A stretch of 42,887 bases of DNA, taken from the NCBI GenBank assembly GCA_012517155.1, contig JAAYVN010000033.1:1-42887 (forward strand), written 5' to 3'. A program made the translations under genes and the position numbers. Shown in pieces: positions 33,683-42,225 of the stretch; within the stretch, counting starts at the first letter, position 1; each line of letters starts with the position of its first letter. A model generated the notes under the pieces. It saw only the letters and a program-made list of their open reading frames with translations. It did no database searches and was not told the origin of the DNA. Origin of the DNA: Ignavibacteriales bacterium (GTDB lineage Bacteria; Bacteroidota; Ignavibacteria; Ignavibacteriales; Ignavibacteriaceae).

Positions 33683-34450
33683 ATGCTTGGCGCTGTTATC
33701 GGAGATATTGTCGGTTCCCGTTTTGAGTTTGCAAATCATCGTAGCAAGGAGTTTGAACTCCTCCATCCCTCCTGCTTTGTTACGGATGATTCTATCCTTA
33801 CTTTTGCTACTTATGACGCTATCGCAAACGACCTCCTCTTCTCCGAAGTTTATAAAAAATGGACGCGGCTTTATCCCGATAAAGGCTACGGCGGCAATTT
33901 CCGGTTCTGGGCTTTCTCGGATAATATGAAACCTTATAACTCCTACGGCAACGGTAGCGCAATGAGGGTTAGCCCCTGTGGATGGGCTTCGGACGACCTT
34001 CCCACCGTCCTCTCCCTTGCGGAAAAATCCGCCGCCGCCACACATAACCACCCCGAGGGGATTAAAGGTGCTCTCGCAACTGCGCATGCTGTTTTCCTTG
34101 CCCGAATGAAACACTCCAAACAAGATATTAAAAAGAATATCGAACTAACCTATAACTACTCACTCGACTTTGATTTTGACGAGCTTGTGCGCAACTACCG
34201 CTTCGATGTCTCCTGCCAGGGAACTGTCCCTCAGGCGCTCTTTACTTTCCTTATTTCCGATTCCTTCGAGGATTCCCTCCGCAATGCTGTTTGCATAGGC
34301 GGGGACAGCGATACCCTGGCTGCTGTTAACGGCGCGGTCGCAGAGGCTTTCTACGGCATTCCCCGCGATATTCAAAATAAAGCACTTGTTTTCCTCGACT
34401 CAACGCTTCTTGCTCTCCTCTCGCAGTTTCAAAAGCAGTATATCCGCTGA
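33683..34450 (+). CDS. ADP-ribosylglycohydrolase family protein
   Basis: The 255-residue, all-helical protein has the key DraG/ARH motifs: GAVIGDIVGSRFE (3-15), FVTDDSILTFA (about 32-42, the metal-binding T-D-D-S), SYGNGSAMRVSPCG (about 87-100), HNHPEGIKGALATAHAVF and CIGGDSDTLAAVNGAVAEAFYG (about 203-224). These residues bind two magnesium ions and split ADP-ribose bonds to proteins, nucleic acids or small molecules. The substrate is unknown; no ADP-ribosyltransferase is nearby. It is preceded by the terminator at 33609-33638 and starts at ATG 33683 with AAGGAG seven bases upstream. Confidence 0.93.
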   Translation: MLGAVIGDIVGSRFEFANHRSKEFELLHPSCFVTDDSILTFATYDAIANDLLFSEVYKKWTRLYPDKGYGGNFRFWAFSDNMKPYNSYGNGSAMRVSPCGWASDDLPTVLSLAEKSAAATHNHPEGIKGALATAHAVFLARMKHSKQDIKKNIELTYNYSLDFDFDELVRNYRFDVSCQGTVPQALFTFLISDSFEDSLRNAVCIGGDSDTLAAVNGAVAEAFYGIPRDIQNKALVFLDSTLLALLSQFQKQYIR

Positions 34451-34466
34451 GCCGTTTCCTTTTATC

Positions 34467-34497
34467 TTGTCAGTTTTTTCCGCTTGCTTTATATTTG
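34467..34497 (+). promoter_or_regulatory. Promoter of efp
   Basis: TTG (34467-34469), 20 bp, TATATTTG (34490-34497): a perfect -33/-7 match. The expected start is near 34504, about 31 bases before the efp ATG. Confidence 0.65.
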
Positions 34498-34534
34498 TTC
34501 TTAATTTTTTTATATTTTTTAAGGATTTATGTAT

Positions 34535-35095
34535 ATGGCTACTACAGCAGATTTCAGACCCGGTATGGTTATTCGATGGAATAACGAACTTTTCACTCTC
34601 GTTGAATTTCAGCACGTTAACCCCGGAAATTGGCGCGCCTTTGTTAGAGCTAAGTTGAAAAACCTTAAAACCGGAAGAGTTCTCGAAAACCGATTCCGAG
34701 CCGGTGAGTCTATTGACTCCGTTCGCGTTGAACGCAAAACTTTTCAGTACCTCTACCGCGAAGGGGCTGACTTTGTTTTGATGGATAACGAGACTTACGA
34801 GCAGATTAACGTCGCCCCCGAAATTATCGGCGAGGGGGAAAAATATCTCAAGGAGAATGTTAATATCGACCTCCTCTTCGACGACACCAGGATTATCGCG
34901 GTTGAAATCCCTATCTTCGTTATCCTTCAGATAACCGACACCGAACCCGGCATGAAAGGCGATACCGTCTCCAACGTTCTTAAACCCGCGACTACTGAAA
35001 CCGGCGCGGTTGTAATGGTCCCCCTCTTCGTTGAATCGGGCACGATGATAAAAATTGATACTAGAACCGGCGATTATGTCGAACGGGTAAAATAA
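34535..35095 (+). CDS. efp: Elongation factor P
   Basis: EF-P rescues ribosomes stalled at proline runs. From ATG 34535, nine bases after AAGGA, the protein has 186 residues (an ATG at 34529 would add two). The three-domain plan is complete: TTADFRPGMVIRW, NPGNWRAFVRAKLKNLKTG (about 29-47), the middle OB domain and the C-terminal VVMVPLFVESGTMIKIDTRTGDY. The loop tip that enters the ribosome is residue 32 and reads Asn, where E. coli has the lysylated Lys and Pseudomonas an Arg. It is followed by an Trp and Arg. That rules out the known modifications at this site; no EpmA, EpmB or EarP is encoded nearby. Confidence 0.97.
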   Translation: MATTADFRPGMVIRWNNELFTLVEFQHVNPGNWRAFVRAKLKNLKTGRVLENRFRAGESIDSVRVERKTFQYLYREGADFVLMDNETYEQINVAPEIIGEGEKYLKENVNIDLLFDDTRIIAVEIPIFVILQITDTEPGMKGDTVSNVLKPATTETGAVVMVPLFVESGTMIKIDTRTGDYVERVK

Positions 35096-35112
35096 TTTAA
35101 AGGAGTGATTCT

Positions 35113-35652
35113 GTGAACAGTAAAAAACTTTCTATCGGCGATTTAGCCCCCCCTTTTGAACTTAAAGGGATTGACAGCAAGCTTTATAACCTTTCCTCTT
35201 TTATGCACTCTGAATTGCTCCTTGTGATTTTTAGCTGTAATCACTGCCCCTACGTCCAGGCTTACGAAAAAAGAATTATTGACCTTCAGAACGACTTCCG
35301 GGACAAGCTGGCGGTTGTAGCAATTAATTCGAACGATGCTTCCCGGTATCCCGAGGACTCGTTCGATGAAATGGTTAAACGCGCCGCACTCGTTGGATTC
35401 AATTTCCCGTACCTCTACGATGAAACTCAGCAAACCGCTACTGCTTACGGCGCTTCGCATACTCCCGAACTTTTCCTTTTCGATATGGCGCGCAAACTTG
35501 TTTATACCGGGAAAATAGATGATAACTGGCAGGAACCTTCGAAGGTTTCTTCCACTTACCTTAGAAATGCTGTTGCTGAATTGCTTGCGGGAAATCCGGT
35601 TTCCGTCCCGGAAACTTACGCCATCGGATGTACTATTAAGTGGAAATACTAA
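35113..35652 (+). CDS. Thioredoxin-like/redoxin-family protein
   Basis: The 179-residue protein begins at GTG 35113, seven bases after AAAGGAG. It has the AhpC/TSA-redoxin form: SIGDLAPPFELKGIDSK, then the active site FSCNHCPYVQ (C42 and C45, CxxC), VVAINSND, FNFPYLYDETQQTATAYGASHTPELFLFD with the cis-Pro in HTPELF, and KIDDNW. There is no signal peptide, so it should work in the cytoplasm as a thiol-disulfide oxidoreductase or peroxidase-like enzyme. A further Cys near the C-terminus (AIGC) is typical. Seventeen bases after efp, probably the same transcript. Confidence 0.9.
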   Translation: MNSKKLSIGDLAPPFELKGIDSKLYNLSSFMHSELLLVIFSCNHCPYVQAYEKRIIDLQNDFRDKLAVVAINSNDASRYPEDSFDEMVKRAALVGFNFPYLYDETQQTATAYGASHTPELFLFDMARKLVYTGKIDDNWQEPSKVSSTYLRNAVAELLAGNPVSVPETYAIGCTIKWKY

Positions 35653-35655
35653 TCC

Positions 35656-36300
35656 CTAATACATTGAACCGATATTAAGCGTTACGTAAAATCCCCCCAG
35701 GTTTTTAAGGTAGCTCCCTTCAAGCCCCTCTACCCCCTCGTTGAAAAATCTTATTACATAGTACCTTATGTTAATTCCGAGCAGCCTGCTCTGATCCAGT
35801 CCGAAGTTTGCTCCTACCCCCACATAAGCGCCTGCGGTGAAATGCCCCTCCCCCCGCTTGAATGAGGTGAAAAACTCATCCTCGTACGGAGTGGTCACTA
35901 CCATGCTCGGTCCCGCACCAAAGTTTATGTAGGGGCGCAGATTGTCCCCTATCTCTTTCCTGAATAGCCGGTATTGCAATCCGAAGTTCAGCGGCATAAT
36001 GAAAATCCTGTTCTTCTTTCCCCTTACGTAGGTGTTCCCCCAATAGTCTATATACTCGAACTCTCTCTCATCCTTCGCCTCGGAAATGGAGAAATCGGTG
36101 AAGAACGTAAGGTCCGAACCTATATCCTTCCGGTAAAATCCGCCGAAGCCGAATCCCCCCTCGCCAAACATTATATCCACTCCCCACGCATGCGGCGGAA
36201 AATCTATCGATTCTTTCTCCGGTGCCAGTTCTCCTATCCCCTGCAACCTGACTTCACTTATCAGTAGCAGACAAAAAAGTATATAGATGTATTTTTTCAT
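35656..36300 (-). CDS. Small outer-membrane beta-barrel protein
   Basis: The 214-residue protein has a signal peptide (about 1-19, ending EVRLQG) followed by alternating amphipathic strands with aromatic ends: WGVDIMFGEGGFGFGGFYRK, SDLTFFTDFSIS, IFIMPLNFGLQYRLF, PYINFGAGPSMVV and AGAYVGVGANFGL, ending in GGFYVTLNIGSMY. This is the OMP_b-brl type of eight or so strands, with unknown function in Bacteroidota. It converges with the redoxin gene (3 bp between stops) and is divergent from the AddB-like gene. Confidence 0.85.
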   Translation of the reverse strand: MKKYIYILFCLLLISEVRLQGIGELAPEKESIDFPPHAWGVDIMFGEGGFGFGGFYRKDIGSDLTFFTDFSISEAKDEREFEYIDYWGNTYVRGKKNRIFIMPLNFGLQYRLFRKEIGDNLRPYINFGAGPSMVVTTPYEDEFFTSFKRGEGHFTAGAYVGVGANFGLDQSRLLGINIRYYVIRFFNEGVEGLEGSYLKNLGGFYVTLNIGSMY

Positions 36301-36303
36301 AAT

Positions 36304-36334
36304 TTTGATAATTGATTTTCTAAAGATAGTTTAT
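36304..36334 (+). promoter_or_regulatory. Candidate promoter of the AddB-like gene
   Basis: TTTG (36304-36307), 19 bp, TAGTTTAT (36327-36334) fits the -33 spacing with a partial -7 match. A second possibility is TATATTGA at 36412-36419, 26 bases before the chosen ATG. Confidence 0.3.
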
Positions 36335-36445
36335 TCGGTAAAAATCGGAAAGTCAAAATTCACTCCCGCCGCTTGCCTCAGAATCTCCTTTTATCTTCCC
36401 TCCCCGCTTGTTATATTGACTTCGCTAATTATTTTTTTTAACGGA

Positions 36446-39400
36446 ATGCTTCTTTCAAAATCATATACCGGATCCCTCGATATTGATTCGCTAATTGACG
36501 GCATGGTGGCAAAGGGGGACTCCTCCGGCTTCCTGCTTATTGTGCCGACAAATAGAAAGGTACGCTCGCTTACAAAGGAATTTATTGCAAAATCTCCCGG
36601 ACAGGGGGTATCTTCCCTTAATATCGCCACCCTCACAACTCTCTCCCGCAAACTCCTTGTCCACTCCGGTATTCCCTTTTCCATTCCCGGGGAAGCGGCT
36701 GTCTCGGTCCTCATTCAGCAGGTCTTCCATGAACTCGCTAAATCCGATGCCCCAGCTCCTTTATCCTATTTCAGGAATTTTACCGGAAAAATTCCCAATG
36801 GCTATCTCGACAGGATCCGCTCCGCTATTTCCGAATATAAGCGCCATGGGGTTTCCCCCCGGAATCTTCTTGATGAGTTCACCGACAAAAACAGCGCCGA
36901 AGCACGTAAAACAGCCGACATTGCTCTGGTGTATGACCTCCTTAACTCTAAATTCGAACAGCTTAAGATCAAGGATATCGGAGATATTTATTCGGAACTC
37001 CTTTCTCTCCCCGCTGCCGGACTTCATTCCCTTTTCCGTGCTATTTATCCATCTGTTAATTATGTTGTCATTCGCGGATTTACGGAACTTTCTCTTTCGG
37101 AAATTTCCCTCATTGATTCCATCGCCTCTGTTCATCAGCTCCGGCTGATTCTCGAGCTGGACGACAATCTCTATAATCCGAATTACTTCGAAACCCCTGC
37201 TATCCCCCTTGTCCACTTCGAACAGCGGGGCTATAAGAAAATTACCGCAACTGACCCGGATGAAAATAATTTCAAATCCCTTCTCTCCAGACATTTGTTC
37301 GACCGCAACCTCCTCGCTCCCCTCCCGGATAAATCCGATGCGCTTGCTCTGATCCGAGCTAAATCTCCCGGAGATGAAATAACCCTGATTACCAAGGAGA
37401 TTAAACGGCTTATCACACTTGAAAATGTTCCCCCCCATTCCATCGCTCTGGTCTTTCACACAATCCCTGACTATTCACCAATCGTAAGGGACAAATTCTC
37501 CGCTATGGGCATCCCGTTTAATCTTACTGACCGCTATTATCTCCATACTTTTGCGCCGGTTGTTTCTGTATTCAACCACCTTGAACTTCTTAACAACGAT
37601 TTTTATTATCACTACCTCTACCGCGTTATAAACAGTAATTTCAAGGCTTTTCCTGCTTCCTCGCTGAATGACTTCAAGTCGGTCGCCTCGGAATTGAATG
37701 TGGTTTCGGGTTACAATAAGTGGTTGGGTGCAATTAACAGCAAAATAGAATTGCTTAAGGCGGATGATCCTGAAGCCGATCTTTCCGTCTATGAATCTGT
37801 CCTGTCCGATATCGGCAAATTGCAGCAGCTCCTTTCTCCTTTCAGAAAACCCCTTACTCTCCGCCGCTTTCTGGATGAGATTGAAAATCTGATCGGAAAA
37901 ATGGATCTCCCTTATAAAATACTCTCCGGTGATGACGGTACCGCCGAACTGAATCTTAAATCCCTTTCCACTTTTATGGATGTAGTTACGGAACTTACTG
38001 AACTGCTTGGTCTGGAATATGGTTTCGAAAAAAAATTCCCCCTCTCCTTCTTCCTCGAAAATCTTTATACCGCCGTCTCTGCCGCCCGCTTTAATATTAC
38101 GGAACGCTCCAACTCCGGTGTGCAGGTAACTTCTTTTAACGAGATACGCGGTCTCTCTTTTGACTATCTCTTTGTAGCAGGTCTGTACGACGGCAATATC
38201 CCCACGCGTCATACGCCGGATATCTTCCTCTCCTCTAAATATGCGAAGAATGAGAAGCGCCATAACTCAGAGGAACGCTATCTTTTCTACCGGGTGATTT
38301 CTTCTTTCAATAAAAAACTTTTTCTCTCCTATCCCCTTAACGACAATAAGAAGGAGTTCGTCCCCTCCGTTTTCCTGAAAGAACTTCAGAATATCTTCCG
38401 GATTAAAGAACTTGACTATCAGACTCTCGACAGCTTTATCTTTTCCGGCGGCGAACTGAAAGCACGCCTCGGTTCGGATACCTCCTTCCGCAGTTCCCTC
38501 TCTTCCGAAGCCCGGGAGGATCTTGAGAATATTATCCGCCTCGATTCGGACCGCATGATTGGCTCCTCCGCTGACTATCCCGCATATTTCGGTCTGCTCG
38601 GAAATTCAAATTCGGAACTGATTACCAACACCCTTGCAGGTTTTAAAACCCGCAGCTACTCGATTTCCCAGCTCGAAACTTATGCAAAATGCCCCTTCAA
38701 ATTCTTTATTGAACGGGTCCTCTCTCTCAAAACTGTTGAGGAACCAACCGAGGAAATTGAGAGCATGGCAATCGGCACACTCCTCCATAAGATCGTTGAT
38801 CTCTTCTATAAAGAGTTGAAAAAAAGGAAAATTGACCTCCGGGATTGTACCGACGATGTTTTCGGAATGGCAACCGGTCTGATTTTCCAAATTGCAGAGG
38901 ATGAGATCCACCTCCTTAAACTCGATCCCGATATTAACTTTTTTGAACTTGAGAAAATTATCGGCATCGAGGGGAACAGGGAAAACTCGATTCTTTATGA
39001 CTTCCTCCTCTATGAACGCAATCCTGATAACTCTGCCGACTTTGATCCCGCCTATTTCGAGGTCTCCTTCGGAAAGTTCCGGCATGGCAATGATAACCAG
39101 ATTAAACCGTTTGACCTTAAGATTGATAATATCAGCATCCGCGGAAAGATTGACCGCATTGATATTCACCGGAATGAGAATCTCTTCAGAGTGATTGATT
39201 ATAAACTTTCCAAAAACTCTCCCCCCGTAAAGGAGATTATCGAAGGCATTTCCCTGCAGCTCCCCCTCTATCTTTATGCTGCCGAAGAGATGCTTAAAAA
39301 CGAGTTCCCGAAGCACAATTTCCAGCCGGGCATCGCCGGTCTCTACTCTTTCAATCGCTCTGCTTTTGGATTCCGCGGTCTTCTACCTGCCCGGTCTAAC

Positions 39401-39625
39401 CTTGCAAAAATGATTATTGAAAATAAGGAGAGTCTGATTTCTGATAACCGCAAGTTCATTTCGGACTGCCTCGGCTTCATCCGCAATTATGTTACCCTGA
39501 TTACTGCCGGCAGGTTTAATGTTTCCCAACTCCCCAACCGCGAAGATCTCGTCTGCAAATTCTGCGACTTCTCGAAAATCTGCAGGAAGATTGACTCCCT
39601 CAAAACCCCCGAATCTGACTCCTGA
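36446..39625 (+). CDS. PD-(D/E)XK nuclease-helicase of the AddB/RexB type
   Basis: AddB-like proteins form the second subunit of RecBCD-type end-processing complexes. The frame opens at 36287, but the first ~53 codons overlap the control region and look non-coding, so I choose ATG 36446 (about 1059 residues); the start is uncertain and lacks a clear ribosome-binding site. The N-terminal half has a degenerate helicase-like fold (LLIVPTNRKVRSLTKEF, LFVAGLYDGNIP). The C-terminal nuclease has IGTLLHKIVDLFY, IRGKIDRIDIHR and VIDYKLSK, plus iron-sulfur cysteines C749 (YAKCPFKFF) and C1037, C1040, C1046 (CKFCDFSKIC), the AddB iron staple. The AddA partner is not in this window. Confidence 0.88.
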   Translation: MLLSKSYTGSLDIDSLIDGMVAKGDSSGFLLIVPTNRKVRSLTKEFIAKSPGQGVSSLNIATLTTLSRKLLVHSGIPFSIPGEAAVSVLIQQVFHELAKSDAPAPLSYFRNFTGKIPNGYLDRIRSAISEYKRHGVSPRNLLDEFTDKNSAEARKTADIALVYDLLNSKFEQLKIKDIGDIYSELLSLPAAGLHSLFRAIYPSVNYVVIRGFTELSLSEISLIDSIASVHQLRLILELDDNLYNPNYFETPAIPLVHFEQRGYKKITATDPDENNFKSLLSRHLFDRNLLAPLPDKSDALALIRAKSPGDEITLITKEIKRLITLENVPPHSIALVFHTIPDYSPIVRDKFSAMGIPFNLTDRYYLHTFAPVVSVFNHLELLNNDFYYHYLYRVINSNFKAFPASSLNDFKSVASELNVVSGYNKWLGAINSKIELLKADDPEADLSVYESVLSDIGKLQQLLSPFRKPLTLRRFLDEIENLIGKMDLPYKILSGDDGTAELNLKSLSTFMDVVTELTELLGLEYGFEKKFPLSFFLENLYTAVSAARFNITERSNSGVQVTSFNEIRGLSFDYLFVAGLYDGNIPTRHTPDIFLSSKYAKNEKRHNSEERYLFYRVISSFNKKLFLSYPLNDNKKEFVPSVFLKELQNIFRIKELDYQTLDSFIFSGGELKARLGSDTSFRSSLSSEAREDLENIIRLDSDRMIGSSADYPAYFGLLGNSNSELITNTLAGFKTRSYSISQLETYAKCPFKFFIERVLSLKTVEEPTEEIESMAIGTLLHKIVDLFYKELKKRKIDLRDCTDDVFGMATGLIFQIAEDEIHLLKLDPDINFFELEKIIGIEGNRENSILYDFLLYERNPDNSADFDPAYFEVSFGKFRHGNDNQIKPFDLKIDNISIRGKIDRIDIHRNENLFRVIDYKLSKNSPPVKEIIEGISLQLPLYLYAAEEMLKNEFPKHNFQPGIAGLYSFNRSAFGFRGLLPARSNLAKMIIENKESLISDNRKFISDCLGFIRNYVTLITAGRFNVSQLPNREDLVCKFCDFSKICRKIDSLKTPESDS

Positions 39626-39658
39626 AAGCCTGTTTCCTGATTTCCCCCCCTCTAATCC

Positions 39659-39690
39659 TTTGTTTACCTCTCCTTATCTGATTATATTTA
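39659..39690 (+). promoter_or_regulatory. Promoter of gpmI
   Basis: TTTG (39659-39662), 20 bp, TATATTTA (39683-39690): only the last base differs from the TTTG-N20-TAnnTTTG consensus. The start would lie near 39697, about 24 bases before the ATG. Confidence 0.6.
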
Positions 39691-39720
39691 AATTCATTTT
39701 TAATAAATTTTAGAAAGTTG

Positions 39721-41346
39721 ATGAATTTAACAAAATTAAATAATTTTAACGGTAGAAAAGGTCCCCTCCTCCTTATTATTATGGACGGAGTGGGCATCGG
39801 TAAGGAATATGACGGGAATGCGGTTTTTAAGGCACATACTCCCGTGCTGGATAAACTCTTTGCTTCGGAACTCTATACCCAACTCAAGGCACACGGACCT
39901 GCGGTTGGCTTGCCTTCTGAGGATGATATGGGCAACAGCGAGGTGGGTCATAATGCCATTGGCGCAGGAAGAAAATTCGACCAGGGGGCTAAGCTCGTGA
40001 ATAACTCAATCCGCTCGGGCGCTATTTTTGATTCGGAGATCTGGAATAAGATTATCTCCCGCAATCTGAATGGCGGAACTGTCCATTTTATGGGCTTGCT
40101 GTCCGATGGTAATGTTCATTCTCATATTGACCAGCTTATCTCTTTGATTACTAAATGCGCTGAGCAGGGAATTAAAAAAGTCCGCCTCCACGCATTGCTC
40201 GATGGCAGGGACGTCCCCGGCAGAAGCGGATTGCTTTATATTGAGAAAATGGAAAAGCTCTTCGCGGATCTGAACACAAAATATTCGTGCGACTTTTCCT
40301 TCGGCTCCGGCGGTGGTCGTATGAAGGTTACTATGGACCGCTATAATGCCGACTGGTCAATCGTACAACGCGGGTGGGATGCACACGTGCGCGGTATAGG
40401 AAGACCGTTTATCTCTGCAGCTGATGCCGTGCAAACGTTCTACAACGAGGATCCGGAAATTATTGACCAGTACCTCGACCCCTTCGTTATTGTCGATAAT
40501 AATAATCAGCCGCTTGGCAAAATCCTCGATGGCGATTCCGTGATTATGTTTAATTTCCGCGGCGATCGCGCAATAGAGATCTCCCGCGCTTTCGGGGAAA
40601 AGGATTTCTCCGAGTTCGACCGCGTGGTCATCCCCGATGTCCTTTATGCCGGTATGATGGAGTATGACGGCGATCTTCATATCCCTAATAATTACCTCGT
40701 CTCTCCTCCTGCTATTGAAAGAACGATGAGCGAATACCTTTGCAATGAAAAAGTCCCCAGCTTCGCAATTTCTGAAACTCAGAAATACGGTCACGTTACT
40801 TATTTCTGGAATGGAAACCGCTCTGGTTACCTCAACAGGGATCTCGAAACTTATGTCGAAATTCCTTCAGATAAAATCGTTTTCGATAAAGCACCCAAAA
40901 TGAAAGCCCTCGAAATTACGGAGGAAACCATCCGCCTGCTTCAATCCGGTAAGTTCCGGTTCGGTCGCGTCAACTTCGCAAATGGCGATATGGTCGGACA
41001 TACAGGCACTTTCGAAGCTGCTGTGACTGCGGTGGAAACTGTGGATACCTGCGTTGGGAAACTCCTCAGCGAAGTGGAAAAACTTGAGGGTATTGCTATC
41101 GTGACGGCAGACCACGGTAATGCGGATGAAATGTTCACGGTTAAAAATGGCGTAAAATCTGTGAAAACTGCACATACGCTTAATCCTGTTCCGTTTGTGA
41201 TTTGTGACTTCGGCTATAAGGGCGAGTACAATATGACGCATATCCCTGATGCCGGACTGACTAATATCGCTGCAACTGTCCTGAATCTGCTCGGCTATGA
41301 GAAAGTGGCGGATTACGACGATTCGCTAATAAGTTTCGTAAAATAA
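39721..41346 (+). CDS. gpmI: 2,3-bisphosphoglycerate-independent phosphoglycerate mutase
   Basis: GpmI interconverts 3- and 2-phosphoglycerate with two metal ions and a phosphoserine intermediate. From ATG 39721 the 541-residue protein shows LLLIIMDGVGIG (metal-binding Asp), MGNSEVGHNAIGAGR with the catalytic serine, HFMGLLSDGNVHSH, HALLDGRDVPGRSG, FNFRGDRAIEISRAF, and the second metal site IVTADHGNADEM with TAHTLNPVPFV. The length is slightly above the E. coli enzyme. An in-frame TTG three bases upstream is less likely. A hairpin after the stop (41353-41372) may end the transcript. Confidence 0.97.
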   Translation: MNLTKLNNFNGRKGPLLLIIMDGVGIGKEYDGNAVFKAHTPVLDKLFASELYTQLKAHGPAVGLPSEDDMGNSEVGHNAIGAGRKFDQGAKLVNNSIRSGAIFDSEIWNKIISRNLNGGTVHFMGLLSDGNVHSHIDQLISLITKCAEQGIKKVRLHALLDGRDVPGRSGLLYIEKMEKLFADLNTKYSCDFSFGSGGGRMKVTMDRYNADWSIVQRGWDAHVRGIGRPFISAADAVQTFYNEDPEIIDQYLDPFVIVDNNNQPLGKILDGDSVIMFNFRGDRAIEISRAFGEKDFSEFDRVVIPDVLYAGMMEYDGDLHIPNNYLVSPPAIERTMSEYLCNEKVPSFAISETQKYGHVTYFWNGNRSGYLNRDLETYVEIPSDKIVFDKAPKMKALEITEETIRLLQSGKFRFGRVNFANGDMVGHTGTFEAAVTAVETVDTCVGKLLSEVEKLEGIAIVTADHGNADEMFTVKNGVKSVKTAHTLNPVPFVICDFGYKGEYNMTHIPDAGLTNIAATVLNLLGYEKVADYDDSLISFVK

Positions 41347-41352
41347 TTAACC

Positions 41353-41376
41353 GGGGGACTCTCCCGTCCCCCCTTT
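41353..41376 (+). terminator. Possible weak terminator after gpmI
   Basis: GGGGGAC (41353-41359), loop TCTCCC, GTCCCCC (41366-41372), then CTTT. The stem is strong but the T run is only three bases, so termination efficiency is doubtful. The CcsA-like gene begins 22 bases later. Confidence 0.4.
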
Positions 41377-41397
41377 GATAATCTAATATATAAGAAT

Positions 41398-42222
41398 ATG
41401 AGCGCAACAATTCATTTTTTTAATTTCATGCTCCCCATACTTTATGCGGGAACTTTTGGAATTTATCTCTATGACTTTGTGAAAAGTAACCGACGCCTCG
41501 CCAATGCAAAACGCTTGATTATTTTTCTTACTCTCATGTTCCACTTGCTTTATCTTATTATTCGGACTTTCGCCTTTAATCATCCCCCGATAACTAATGT
41601 CTTTGAGATTTTTACCGTCCTGGCTTTTAGCATCGGCTTTTCGTACTTCGTGCTGGAACTTGCTACCGACATAAGGGGAACTGGTCCCTTTATTATTATC
41701 ATTGCGTTCGTATTCCAGCTTGTTTCAACTTTGTTTATCAAGGATCTTGTCGAGGTCCAGGAAATCCTCCGAAGCAATCTTCTTGGTGTCCATGTCCTCA
41801 GTGCTCTCTGCGGGTATGCCGGTATTACTATTTCGGCTGTCTATGGCTTTCTTTACCTCTCTCTATACAAGGAGATTAAAGAGAATAAATACGGTTTGAT
41901 TTTTCAGCGACTCCCGAATCTCGAGATTCTCGAAAAGCTCAGCTTCTACTCTGCGGTTATTGGATTTACAGGTCTGACAATCGCAATCATTATCGGGCTT
42001 ATCTGGCTTCCGTCAGCTTTCCCCGACTTCTCCTACTACGATCCCAAACTGATTTCTACTGCCATAGTCTGGTTGTTGTATGGCGTGGGCATTGTCCTTA
42101 AATTGCATGGACAGTGGAGCGGACGTAAAGTCCTCTCCCTCTCGGTTATCGGATTTATTCTCGCGATGATCTCTGTGATCGCAATTAATTTTATTGCGCG
42201 GTCTTTCCACGCTTTCAGTTAA
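41398..42222 (+). CDS. CcsA/HemX-like cytochrome c assembly-family membrane protein
   Basis: The 274-residue protein has about eight membrane helices. Its pattern follows the CcsA/HemX family: ...NVFEIFTVLAFSIGFSYF, GVHVLSALCGYAGITISAVYGFLYL, LPNLEILEKLSFYSAVIGFTGLT and WLLYGVGIVLKLHGQWSGRKV. Histidines in GVHVLS and LKLHGQW occupy heme-ligand positions. The tryptophan-rich WWD motif that CcsA uses to present heme is absent: the corresponding stretch reads FPDFSYYDPK. This suggests a HemX-type role in heme homeostasis rather than cytochrome c ligation. No hemA follows; the next gene is on the other strand. No other cytochrome c biogenesis genes are seen. Confidence 0.75.
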   Translation: MSATIHFFNFMLPILYAGTFGIYLYDFVKSNRRLANAKRLIIFLTLMFHLLYLIIRTFAFNHPPITNVFEIFTVLAFSIGFSYFVLELATDIRGTGPFIIIIAFVFQLVSTLFIKDLVEVQEILRSNLLGVHVLSALCGYAGITISAVYGFLYLSLYKEIKENKYGLIFQRLPNLEILEKLSFYSAVIGFTGLTIAIIIGLIWLPSAFPDFSYYDPKLISTAIVWLLYGVGIVLKLHGQWSGRKVLSLSVIGFILAMISVIAINFIARSFHAFS

Positions 42223-42225
42223 TCG

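Noticed and set aside
36287-36445. N-terminal extension of the AddB-like protein
   Set aside because: The first ~53 codons cross the promoter-like region and resemble no family; the conserved helicase start lies after ATG 36446.
37475-38263. A 262-residue minus-strand frame inside the AddB-like gene
   Set aside because: It lies opposite a gene with clear helicase and nuclease motifs and has no motifs of its own, so it reflects antisense codon bias.
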